From positions 2,418,001 to 2,482,000 of the forward strand of contig CP075493.1 in assembly GCA_021613535.1 (NCBI GenBank): 64,000 bases of DNA, written 5' to 3'. Under the pieces are notes generated by a model, which was not told the DNA's origin, did not search any database, and was given only the letters and a program-made list of their open reading frames with translations. Shown here in pieces: positions 21,801 to 30,420 of the stretch. How positions within the stretch are numbered: the stretch's first letter is position 1; each line of letters opens with the position of its first letter. Position numbers and translations under genes: made by a program. The stretch comes from Adineta vaga. Lineage: Eukaryota > Rotifera.

Positions 21801-24800
21801 CTTCGAGAAAAAGATCAAGAACGAAGTTTGTTACAAGAACGTTTACATGAAGTTGAAATTGAACTTCGAAAAACATTGGATGATCATACATCATTACTGA
21901 CAAAATATCAAACCATCGAACAAGAACGAGATGAACTATCAGATCAAAAGTAATCATTTGTTTAATATCATTTTAATTTGACATACAAAATCATATACTT
22001 TTAGTCAACATGAAATTACACAATTGAAAGAAGAATTGAATGAACTAAGAAAAGTACCTGAATGTCAACATGTCGATATACAAACTGATCAAGAGTGAGT
22101 AGAAATGAATGTAACATCGATCTTAACTTTTTCTCTATTTATCTATGAATAGTATGAAAGCATTAAATCTAAATGATTGAAGAATTTAAAGATCTAAATG
22201 AAAGAAATACTATTCTCTTATCTGAACTTGATAATCAAAAGTAATACATTGTCTAAAACTTTCTAAATTTGATTATCATTGACATATGAATATTTTTTTT
22301 AGACAAATAATAGAAGAACAACAAAAAGAACAGGAAAGACTTGTTGAAGAACTAGAAAAATATACTTCACGATCAATAACAACAATTCATAATGAAGTAC
22401 AAACGGATGATGATCATCATCAACAATTACTTGAATTGAATACTAAATTAAAATCTATGATTGATCAGTTTGTTAGTGCAAGAGCTGATCATCTATTCAG
22501 TAATCTTGGAAATGAACTTAACGATCGTCTTGATAGTATACTATCTTTTGTCGATAATCAAACTACACAACTAGCAGACAGTAATCAAATGAATGAAAAA
22601 TATCAACGTGAAATGAATGATTTACAAAAGTAAAGATTTCTTATGAATGAATCATTTTAAATAAATCCATATGTTTTAGTTCATTTGATAATTATCGACA
22701 ACAAATTGATGAAGAATCTCGTCAAAAATTTGACGAACAATTAAATAAGAAAACAACAGATGCGAATGAAAATGATGATTGGTTTGATGCATCACCTTTG
22801 ATTAAAACAAGTCAACATGTTGAAAATCTTTCTCTTATATCATCGAATGATCATTCAACTTCAACTGAGATCGATATCGAAGGAGTTAAAAACAAAATTC
22901 TACAAATGATTGAAAATCATCTAACATTATTTTCAACATCAAATGAAAATATCTGCGAAGATCTTCGTCAAATATTTTCTGTTATTACAGACCTTCAAAC
23001 AAGAGTAAAAGAATTACAAAGGTAAACTTAACAATCAACAACAAAAAGATACCAATGATAAGATAAGAAATGATTTAAGAAACATATTTGAAATTTTTTT
23101 ATTTTTCCTCTGGTTAAATGATATTTCATTTATTCTTTTGTTATTAGAAACAGGAGTGATCTAAACTAGTAGTATTTTGTCATTGATTACAGACAGTTTG
23201 TTTATATTTCGTCACACATGATGATAAATACCTTGTAATAGACCATGACAGACAGAGGTACTTTCAAAGATGAAAATTATTGTTTAGATTAATAATTTAA
23301 TAAAAGAAGAAAGAAAAAAAATCTTAGTAATTAGTTTAAAACAAGGTTTTTTCTGTCGTACTCTCTGTCTTTAGTGGAAAACTTGTACCTATGTTCTTCT
23401 TTTGTTTAGTTCATTTAATACGTATCGAAATGAAACTGAAAATACACGTCCAATGAAAATGAATCACACAAATGATGTCAATACTCAGACGTTAGGGTAA
23501 AAATTCTGAAAAAGTATCTTTCTCTTCATTTGTTTGATTTGTTAGGTTATCAATTATCGAAGAACATCAAAAACAAATTGACAAACTTCAGGAAAATGAA
23601 TCAGTTTATCAAAATGAAATCCAACGTTTAATTGAAGAACGAGATCAAGCACGTGATCTATTATCTCAATGGAAAAAACGTAAGAATCGTAAAACAAATG
23701 TAGAAGAAACATCATCTGGAATACAAAGTGGACAACGAGATTCTCAAGAGAAAATTGTTGAATATCAAACTCAAATAACTAATCTAGAACATGAACGTTC
23801 ATCGTTACTAAAACAAATCGAACAATTAACATCTCAACCTTCAAAAGTCGATATTGAAAATCAAACAATCACAAACCGAGATTTGTAATACGTCTTTGTT
23901 TATTTTTTCATTGATTCTTACTCTCTCTCTCTTTCTCTCTTCCTTTTTTTCTTCCCGTCAAGGTCATCATCATCAGTGGATCAAAGTATTTCACGGCATA
24001 TATTTGAACAAGAAATGTTAGCTTGGTCGAATGAAAGCGAAGAATTGAAACGTTTAGTTAAACAAATTCAAATTGAAAACAAGAAATTAAAAGGTATTAT
24101 TTTAAAATTTGAAAAAATGGTACTCGATTATGTTCATGAAAATGAAAGACTTAAACAAGAAAATCACAATCTATCATTACATGCAATACATAATCATGAT
24201 AATACAAACAATTCGACACACTCCGACAAAGATATCTGTTATTTAACATTAAAATGGTTGACATATGAAGTGGCACAACGAACAACAAATTCAAAAACTG
24301 AACCATTGTTTATATTAACAACGGATGAATCTGAAAAGCATTTGGATGACAATGAACAACAACTGAAGAATCTTAGTAATCAAAATGAACGATTAAAAAA
24401 TCAATTAGAATCTTATGCTATTCAATTTAAACATCTTCAACATGATATGACTATTAAAGTACAAGAAATATCAAATTTGAAAGATGAAATGGAAAGGTAA
24501 GAAGATAGTGAAACATTTGTTATTTCATGGTTTCTTCTTTGTCTAACAATTGCCTTCAAAAGATATTCAAACACACCTTAGGAGTATTTCATTAGAATTC
24601 CATCTTGAGAGATTTTAAAATAAATACAAAGACGGTAAATGTCAATTCTTCGTACTTTGTATTGCGGATAGACAAAATAAAACACATGTGAAAGGATTTA
24701 GTCAGAGTATTCATTGTTGTCATAGTACATCTTATTGTTTTCAGATTGCGTACCAATGAAATACAATATCGTTTGGAAGCTGATCGTCTCAAATCTGAAC

Positions 24801-26280
24801 TTCAAGATGATCAAATCAAAATTCAACAACTTGAACGTGATCTATCAGATTTAAAATTCAAAGAATCACGTAAAGACATTGATTCAATAGAAGTAAGTTT
24901 CTCAGTTTTCTTTTAACTTACAAAGATCCATCTTGCTTTTCTTTTATTTTCTAGAATCTTCGTGAATTACTTGAATTAAAAGAACGTGAATTAAATGCTT
25001 TAAAAGACAAATTAGATTATACGAAACAAACTCATCAAATTGAATTACAAGAAGCCATGAAAGCCAATCAGGTAGGCAACGTCGACACTGACAATCATCA
25101 GGCTTCTTCCTCATTCTACTAATATACAATCACAAAATCACATGGCATGCTTGCTGAATGTCGCTACACACATGCTGCTTGTTTGTTCGTTTTTGTGTGA
25201 CTGATTTTAAGATGAGATCTTTCTCCATTCATGTATATAGTTTTTATTTTTTATTTTCTGAGTTTTATTTTCTCATGAATGCAACGAAAAAACACAATAA
25301 CAAGTATTTTATTCAGTTTATTTCTTCGGTGATATGGATCTATATACTCTTGTGTGATACTAGTGTGTCTCTATCTTTGCGCTATTTTGTTTTAACTTGA
25401 TTGCTGCTAGTAAATAGATAAAAAAGAAGACGCACCTAAACAAGCTAATAAACATAGTGTAGAGTGGGTGTTTGTTTTTTCTTTGTTAGTGATTGATTGA
25501 TTTATTTATTTTGTTTGTCTATTTATTTTTCAGTTTTCACTTGATAATGTTAAACATTATGAACAAACCAATTTTCGACATAAAGAAAAACAACGAGAAT
25601 TAGAAGCAAGATTAGCAAAATTCTGTACAATTACAAGACCATTACTTGATAATTCACGTTTGTTTGTACAGGTAAATGGATAAGGATTTAAAAGAAAATA
25701 TATAATCTCTTCATTTTCTTTGGAAATAGAATCCAATTATTAATATTGATGAACTACGCAAATTAATTGGTGAAGCAGATACAGAAGAAAAAGTTTCGAG
25801 GTAAGTCGTTTTTTCTAAAAACGAAAATATGAATTCAATTGTCTTTTTCGAACTATTGATGAGAAAAAATTTCTTTTTGTTTCTCATTTAGTTCTCTCAA
25901 TCCAATTCGTGATTGTTTAAGTTTATTAGAAGCTCAAATGCGAGATCTTCATCATGGTATCATAGAAAATCATGCTCGTCGTTCGAAACGATGGAAATAT
26001 AAATTAGGATTTGAATGTCTTTCATGTGAAAGTCGATGGTAAGAAATTTACAAAATGATTTGATTGAATGAATATTGAAATATTGTATAGGGAAGTAACT
26101 CATGATATTCGTGATTTACAAGAAGCATGTCTAGATCCGAACCGATTTCTTGAATCGTCCATTGTTGAACCTATGGCTGGATGTTCATGTCCAATAATGA
26201 TTGATTTTGTTGAAAGTGATGTTCGTCTCTGTGTCGATGACATTGTAGATGATGTGATAATGAGAACAACAGTGAAATAA
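6857..26280 (+). CDS. giant repeat-built coiled-coil protein (golgin/centrosome-scaffold-like)
   Basis: One transcription unit of about 19.4 kb with dozens of exons, roughly 5,000 residues if complete (estimate). It starts with a Ser-rich leader and a conserved-looking LFLDWDKERNLYQDYISSL segment, then runs as almost uninterrupted heptad-rich Glu/Gln/Leu/Lys coiled coil. The N-terminal half has repeats around EANRAWQQF and SFDEI; the C-terminal half (about 14.1-23.0 kb) has an exon array with the block ETQTDDRQHEKL, NNKLKRALQGFKDKI, RPDLFDG, ERLDHLI. The end is non-coiled with a CxxC and a CxC (FECLSCESRW, AGCSCP), stop 26278-26280 inside an AATAAA. Long dynein-linked golgins such as lava lamp are the nearest idea I have; that is not established here. 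xQT[D/E] motifs suggest LC8 binding. Five single-base frame lesions and one lost acceptor are visible, so some exons may be dead, skipped or mis-assembled. Confidence 0.7.
9102..9112 (+). other. one-base frame slip at duplication junction
   Basis: Copy 1 reads GATCAACGTATCAAGC where copy 2 (11877-11893) reads GATCAACAATATCAAGC, one base longer. The upstream frame therefore enters the shared exon out of phase. The donor after CAACAAG becomes phase 0 while the acceptor is phase 1, giving a stop soon after. Confidence 0.7.
9108..9682 (+). repeat. near-identical duplicated block, copy 1
   Basis: About 575 bp nearly identical to 11885-12461, covering two introns and three exon parts (for example exon ESSTNLETIKQSYINTVNEL). 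Differences are a handful of substitutions plus a short AT-run difference in the second intron. Introns are as conserved as exons, which implies recent duplication or gene conversion. The left edge of homology (GATCAAC at 9102-9108) coincides with a one-base frame slip in this copy. Confidence 0.85.
11885..12461 (+). repeat. near-identical duplicated block, copy 2
   Basis: Partner of 9108-9682, about 2.78 kb downstream in the same gene and orientation. Here the reading frame is intact across the junction: FDQQYQALQKLYEDLQQ runs into the donor with phase 1 and joins ESSTNLETIK. After about 12461 similarity drops to that of ordinary diverged units. Confidence 0.85.
15530..15582 (+). other. frame lesion in array unit 3 / candidate new intron
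   Basis: The EVQTDDRQ block continues as CAGTAGAAAAAC where sister copies have CAGCATGAAAAAC: one base short, creating a TAG at 15535-15537. A GTCAGT at 15530 and an ACAAG ending at 15582 would remove 53 bp. They join codon C|GA in the correct downstream frame (DD-R-FKDKIARFV), so splicing could excise the lesion. Confidence 0.5.
15797..15798 (+). other. lost splice acceptor (AG to AC) in array unit 3
   Basis: Sister units read TTTAG|TTCTTTGGAAAC before the SLETSQNE exon (for example 18701-18718). Unit 3 reads ATTAC|TTCTTTGGAAAC. The donor at 15743 (AG|GTATAA) is intact. No other phase-2 acceptor lies nearby, so this exon is not joinable by canonical splicing. Confidence 0.6.
16722..17180 (+). 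repeat. near-identical array segment, copy 1
   Basis: About 450 bp spanning three exons and two introns is nearly identical to 18842-19300. Example exon: DDYQRRIDRLQDSLSQKDD, followed by an intron that reads TATTGG... and then QNEIEQLRDELAQQKQ. Intron identity shows that the duplication is much younger than the array average. Confidence 0.8.
18842..19300 (+). repeat. near-identical array segment, copy 2
   Basis: Partner of 16722-17180, about 2.1 kb downstream, which is two array units. A few substitutions separate them (for example DDERS versus DNERS; ALDDHA versus AVDDHA). Confidence 0.8.
19699..19712 (+). other. one-base frame lesion in array block 7
   Basis: After DHLISTLGSQA the sequence AGCTTCCAGATTGATGC loses one base relative to sister blocks. 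The upstream frame stops at 19765-19767, whereas the +1 frame continues QIDALQTKHNLLDEQLRETL up to the phase-2 donor at about 19820. No GT/AG pair removes the site. Confidence 0.7.
20240..20261 (+). other. one-base frame lesion before the IQT motif
   Basis: The exon opening EHEIVELKANNDQLHEELAEAHHTP runs into TAG at 20259-20261. Shifting by one base gives AHVEIQTVEK, which matches the sister exons (NVQIQTDEE, HVDIQTDQE) and the phase-2 donor. Confidence 0.7.
22160..22180 (+). other. one-base insertion-type frame lesion
   Basis: The short exon starting SMKALNL meets TGA at 22178-22180. Removing one base in the CTAAATG stretch restores LMIEEFKDLNERN, matching sister exons of the ELIEQQ..EL type and the phase-2 donor at about 22240. 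Confidence 0.7.
23023..23411 (+). other. long intron of the coiled-coil gene
   Basis: Between the exon ending ELQR (donor GTAAAC at 23023) and the exon opening SFNTYRNE lies about 390 bp with many stops in all frames. This is six to seven times the usual intron size. No gene or RNA is recognised in it. Confidence 0.6.
25080..25540 (+). other. long intron near the 3' end of the coiled-coil gene
   Basis: Between the exon with ELQEAMKANQ and the exon opening FSLDNVKHYEQTNF there are about 460 bp that are AT-rich and have no coding similarity. The donor is probably the GTAGGC after AATCAG, and the acceptor TTTTTCAG lies near 25530. Confidence 0.55.
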
Positions 26281-26743
26281 ACGTTTTGTTCTTTGTACAC
26301 CTGTATTCAATTTGTTGCTTTTTTTTTCTCGTGTGCTTGCGTATAGTTCTTTTTTTCCGTTTTTTTTTCTTCTGGCTTATTTAAAATCTATTGTTGGTTT
26401 TGAGAGATTATCTCTCTATTTATTTATTTTGTTGGTTAATAAACAAAACATTTAAGATAATATCTAGGAAAATTATACTAAAAACTTAATGTTGCCATAA
26501 GTAGATCTACGATCAGAATCATCCGTCAAATATCCATCTTCACTCTGTTTCTAGAATATAATTCATAAAAAAGAATCTTCAGAGTCTGCAAACTATAATG
26601 ATTAATTTACTAATATGGACAGAAAAGTCATGATAGTCATCGTATACATATTTATCAAGACTCTAGTAAAATGAGATACGAATAGACTAATGCTATATTT
26701 TGATTGCTCACTTATTTTAAGAGTAGGCTCTTTATTATATAAC
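26281..26743. other. 3' flank of the coiled-coil gene
   Basis: The region begins with an AATAAA overlapping the stop codon, followed by T-rich sequence. A second AATAAA-like signal is near 26440 (GTTAATAAACAAAAC). No ORF or RNA gene is recognised. Confidence 0.5.
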
Positions 26744-27409
26744 TCCCCCCCCCAGAATAAAAGCCCACTGGGCTTCTAATATGTCCGGAAAAATATAAGT
26801 CTAAAGGTGGGCAATATATTAAGGTACCATTTTTTCGGTTCTCTACAACAATCTGCAAGGAAGAAAAAGCGGATCCTGGATCCTCGGATTCTTACAGATC
26901 CTCATAGATCCTAAGATTCGAAAAAAAGTGGATCTTAACGAATCCTACGAGCTATGAGAATCCATAAGGGTCCATCAATATTCGAAAACTTTATGTGATT
27001 CATACTTTGGTTTTCTCTCCCTTGAATTTATTAGATAAAATAGCTAAATATAGTGAAATTCGTTCAGTTTTCATCAACTTCCTTTTACTTTGTATTTATC
27101 ACCGATAATTCTATGGTTAATTCAATTATTTAGTTGAAAAACAAAGTTCGAGTGAGTTGTCTCTTTATAGATCCTGATGAATCCTCACAGATCATTGTAG
27201 ATCCTACTGGATCCTAGGATCTATGAGGATCCGCCTTTCTCCCGTTGTCTTTACTATTACTACATAGAAAAAACTTGAACACAATTTTGTAAAAATGATA
27301 TAAACATTTTTTACAATTTCTGATTAGGTGGGCTTCTGTTATAGCTGGAAAATTATAACATAGATAGTGGACTTCTATTTGGGGTGGGCTTTTAATCTGG
27401 GGGGGTGGG
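26744..27409. mobile_element. MITE-like non-autonomous element with inverted ends
   Basis: The left end reads a C-run then AGAATAAAAGCCCAC (26744-26767). The right end, reverse-complemented, reads CCCACCCCCCCAGATTAAAAGCCCAC (27384-27409): imperfect inverted terminal repeats of about 24 bp. Inside, two arms rich in GATCCT are themselves inverted: 26868-26970 starts AAAGCGGATCCT, and 27167-27238 reverse-complemented starts AAAGGCGGATCCTCATAGATCC. No transposase ORF lies between. The size, about 670 bp, suits a MITE. No convincing target-site duplication was seen, so the class is unknown. Confidence 0.6.
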
Positions 27410-27496
27410 TTACAAAATATCAAAAGTAAATCGAAAACATACATCAGTTTAATATAGTTTTATTCATTCTTCACATGAGACAAGTTATAGATTCTT

Positions 27497-28495
27497 CTAT
27501 AGCAATTGAAACGATGCTGCAATCATTAAATGATCCGATGGATGTGTCTCATCAGGATAAGATTCACTTGTAGGTTGATCGGGCAATTCAAGTACTTTTT
27601 CGACTTCTAGACTGCCATTGAAAAAGATATAGTCTAATGTAGCTTGAAACTTAGATGCCGAAATTGTATCGACATGATTTGTGTAAATAGGTTCCGTTCC
27701 ATTCTTTTCTCGATAAGCACTCTTCAATACCTGTTCTGTATTAGGACGATAGAACACGTCATAGTTGTCAGATGCTGGAAAGTCATTACCAACATAACCT
27801 TTCCTTGTTATTGCTCGATAAGACACTTCAGATGGTTTTGTATTGAAATCACCTGCTAAAATCAAATTCTGGCCAGCTGCTAATTTAAACATCAAATCTT
27901 TCACAACAGAAGAATGTATCATCATAACATCTTGAATTTTAAAAACACATGGCATATGATACGTTCCAATGCATAAAGGCTTATTTTTAATTGTCACTTG
28001 TAGACAGATCAGAGTATTATTTCTGTCAATTGAAATTTTCCAAGGATCTACAATCGGTTTTGTGAATCTACTCCATACAAATTGCCACCATAGATTTTGT
28101 ACCCATGTAACAAGATTTGATTGTGTTTCACGTAGTTTCGTGACCGAACGTAGATAATCGCCAACTTTAATATAAGAAATTGAATTGAGTTGCATTGAAG
28201 TTGGAATTGCTATACCTACACCCATGTAATCATTATGTCGATTACCATAGAGATCACTATATAAGACATAATTTTGTTGATGAAAAAACAATTGAAGTTT
28301 AGGCAATATAGTCAATGAGATTTCTTGTAAACAAATAATAGTATTATCATGATGAGTTATTTCTCGTATGAATTCATTTTGTATCAAATTCCATCGATAG
28401 TCCGTATCAAGAAATTGTGGTTGACATTTGAAATAAGATTCTGAAGTTGCATAGATTGGTACAAGTAAATTAAAGGATACGACGCGCACTGCCAT
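27497..28495 (-). CDS. endonuclease/exonuclease/phosphatase (EEP) family protein
   Basis: A single-exon gene of 332 residues with the EEP (DNase I-like, CCR4-like) metal-dependent phosphodiesterase fold. Catalytic signatures appear in order: SFNLLVPIYA (Asn block), CLQEIS (metal-binding Glu), GTYHMPC (His region), LILAGDFNTKPSE (GDFN block), LDYIFFNGS, and HPSDHLMI (SDH catalytic His at the end). The order and spacing fit CCR4/nocturnin-type or 2',5'-phosphodiesterase-type members, but no LRR or targeting domain is present, so it may act on RNA, on a nucleotide or on another phosphodiester. Lack of introns is unusual for this window and may reflect retroposition or transfer. An acceptor-like TTGTTAG lies 7 nt before the ATG. 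Confidence 0.8.
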   Translation of the reverse strand: MAVRVVSFNLLVPIYATSESYFKCQPQFLDTDYRWNLIQNEFIREITHHDNTIICLQEISLTILPKLQLFFHQQNYVLYSDLYGNRHNDYMGVGIAIPTSMQLNSISYIKVGDYLRSVTKLRETQSNLVTWVQNLWWQFVWSRFTKPIVDPWKISIDRNNTLICLQVTIKNKPLCIGTYHMPCVFKIQDVMMIHSSVVKDLMFKLAAGQNLILAGDFNTKPSEVSYRAITRKGYVGNDFPASDNYDVFYRPNTEQVLKSAYREKNGTEPIYTNHVDTISASKFQATLDYIFFNGSLEVEKVLELPDQPTSESYPDETHPSDHLMIAASFQLL

Positions 28496-28740
28496 AATGT
28501 TACTAACAATAAAAAAGAAATATTCTTTATAGACATGTTTTTATAGGAAAGTAGGAAGCGATAAAAAAACAACAACACGAGTCAGTAGTTGTTGGCCAAG
28601 AACGAGAAGAGATTTCAACATAAAGAGAAAAGCATCACGAATGAAACTGCAACGGCTATGGCTTTAAAATAATAATAGGAATTTGAGATAACATTTAATT
28701 GTATTCAAAATGTGATAAAGTTTTTTTTGATTCTCTCAAC

Positions 28741-28860
28741 TAAGGTCGAAAGAAAAAACGTCGAAAGCAAAAAAGATCGAAAGAAAAATGTCGAAATATA
28801 AAACTATCGAAGTGTAAAAATATCGAAGAAAAAGAGTCGAATTATCGAAATATTGAGGAG
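28741..28860. repeat. degenerate TCGAA-containing short tandem tract
   Basis: About 115 bp contain eight spaced TCGAA pentamers (GGTCGAAAG, CGTCGAAAG, GATCGAAAG, TGTCGAAAT, TATCGAAGT, TATCGAAGA, AGTCGAATT, TATCGAAAT) separated by A-rich spacers. The period is loosely 13-15 bp. It lies 250 bp upstream of the EEP start and outside any ORF. It could be a decayed microsatellite or a clustered protein-binding site. Confidence 0.6.
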
Positions 28861-29176
28861 TCATCAAGATTTATTTATTTGCGATTTATTTTTTGTGTAG
28901 CGTATATTAAGAATTATTTATTTCATATAATTGATTAATTCCCAGGCTCCCACCTACACCATCACCCTCAAGATTTCATTGCAGAACAGGGAAGTATTAT
29001 TTTCGAAAAAAAACCATTTAGGTATTAATATTATTGTTCGAAAGTAAGGCCTAAACAAATGATCATTGTTATCAATTTCAAAGTTATGATTCAAAATTTT
29101 CTATGCAATTCAATTGCTCTCCTTCACTACTTTCATGACTGTTTGAACAAAAGAAATGATAATCAGCAGATATTTG

Positions 29177-29551
29177 CTTACCACGAGTAGTACTTGCCAT
29201 TTAAAGAGAGAGAAGACGTTGTTAAGGTATTAATAGTACAGCTAATTCTTGCGCGACTATTCCACCTAAACTTACACCTGAAACATGAACTACAGTTTGA
29301 TCAGTCCATACATGATTAATCAACTTTGGAGCATCTCAATGATCATAGGTCAATATTTCTATCGGTGATTTAAAATGTTCAATAAGATAATCACCATCTT
29401 CATCATAAAGTCGTAATGTTGCGTATGCATCCATAATCATTATTAATTTTGTTGCCGTATTTGATGATGATGATGAACATCGAAGTTCATAATATATTTC
29501 CAAGTCGGATGTTATTGAAAAATAATCTTTCTTTAAAGATTTGTCACTCAT
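29177..29551 (-). pseudogene. decayed alpha/beta hydrolase
   Basis: The minus strand opens with an ATG at 29551 and reads DLEIYYELRCS, then ATKLIMIMDAYATLRLYDED and SPIEILTYDH, the start of an alpha/beta hydrolase (beta strands 2-4). It then hits a stop near 29336. In the same frame follows LINHVWTDQTVVHVSGVSLGGIVAQELA, containing the nucleophile elbow GVSLGG, then two more stops and ASTTRGK. The roughly 20-25 residues normally between the TYDHRG turn and the elbow helix are missing, and the catalytic acid/His half is absent. This is a truncated, nonsense-bearing copy and not a working enzyme. Confidence 0.75.
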
Positions 29552-29814
29552 ATTTTATATGGATTAATAAATAAAAACTATTTCGACAAAAATAAGAAGA
29601 AAATATATCTATTAGATCACGATGATATGAGAGATGAATAAATATCATATGTGTTGCATTCAGGTTTTGACTTCTAATATATGACTAAAGAAAATATTTT
29701 TTATTTCGTGCATTTTTAACATCAAATTTTACATGAAGAAAGAGCAATGGCGATGAGAGTTCACTGAGTCATCATCTTTTTCTTTTCCGTCTCTTCTGAT
29801 GATCAGAAATTGAG

Positions 29815-29835
29815 TAAATCTATATAAATAAATGT
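29815..29835 (+). promoter_or_regulatory. TATA-like element upstream of small secreted-peptide ORF
   Basis: TATATAAATAAA at 29820-29831 lies about 80 bp before the ATG at 29911. This is a reasonable TATA box for a short plus-strand transcript. Confidence 0.35.
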
Positions 29836-29910
29836 ACGATAATCAAACGATCGATAGAACCAATCATAGAATTGCTTATCTATAGTTCAATTATCACATT
29901 AACATCAACA

Positions 29911-30079
29911 ATGAAGTCAATCATTCATAAGAATATGCGAGTATATTGTTCTTTTTCTCCTATCTGTTTTATTAACTAGCAGAGTTCAAGGATGTTTTGC
30001 AACAGAAAAACAACAGCAAAATCGAAATGATAAATTATGTCGGAAATACATCGAACATATTTGTTATGTATATTATTGA
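29911..30079 (+). pseudogene. small secreted-peptide-like ORF with a one-base frame slip
   Basis: The ATG at 29911 reads MKSIIHKNMR. One base later a different frame reads EYIVLFLLSVLLTSRVQG then CFATEKQQQNRNDKLC and RKYIEHICYVYY with stop at 30077-30079. Together this looks like a signal peptide with a hydrophobic core and a 28-residue mature part with three cysteines, but the frames differ by one nucleotide near 29935-29940. The gene is either broken, mis-sequenced or spliced in a way I cannot see. No family is recognised. Confidence 0.35.
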
Positions 30080-30420
30080 ATTCATCTATAAAAATCTTAT
30101 CTACTTGTCATATTCCATGAACGGAACATAAGTTCGATAAGATAATGAACAATATAGTTGCTTAATCTTTTATTTGTTACGTTATACCATCGTTCTTCCA
30201 TGACATTTCTCTCTATTTCTATTACTAACTACTTTTTTGTATTCATTTGATTGTTTATCTGTATATCCATTTATAGATACGTTTCATACGTTGTTGATAG
30301 ATTGTTTTGATATTCTTTTTCTTCTTTTCTGATCTATCCATTGAGTAAATAACTATTGATAATTTTGTTTATATATGTATTTTTAGTATTGAAGATAAAA
30401 TATCTCAATTATTGATTAAG

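Larger units (their letters stand above)
14170..23025 (+). repeat. higher-order exon array with conserved ETQTDD/LKRALQ block
   Basis: The block [E/D]xQTDD..(H)EKL..NNKLKRALQ(G)FKDKI....(R/E)P(D/E)LF(D)G..EET(S/N)ERLDHLI.TV.NQATQI occurs near 14176, 14656, 15511, 16359, 17190, 18376, 19507, 20632, 21291 and 22384, with a decayed eleventh copy near 22850. Between blocks, four other exon types recur in the same order: an EDYQ(K)QI.QL...L.EKDEERSLL.E.L.E.E.EL.K exon, an IEQLR.ELAQ exon ending IQTDEE, an ELIEQQ.QEL..L exon, and an IHDLTEEREKLLE exon. Full units are about 1.1 kb. All introns inspected here are phase 2 (typically AG|GT ... AG|T). Confidence 0.85.

Noticed and set aside
14170-22640. 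Programmed ribosomal frameshifting as cause of the frame lesions
   Set aside because: No shared slippery heptamer or downstream structure at the sites, and sister copies are intact; indels or skipped exons explain them better.
14170-23025. CRISPR-like or satellite array
   Set aside because: Repeats are protein-coding exons with diverged copies and splice sites, in a eukaryotic gene.
6857-26280. Several separate coiled-coil genes
   Set aside because: Consecutive exons join with matching phases, no internal promoter or polyadenylation signal is evident, and repeat families run on across the whole span. The frame lesions weaken but do not overturn this.
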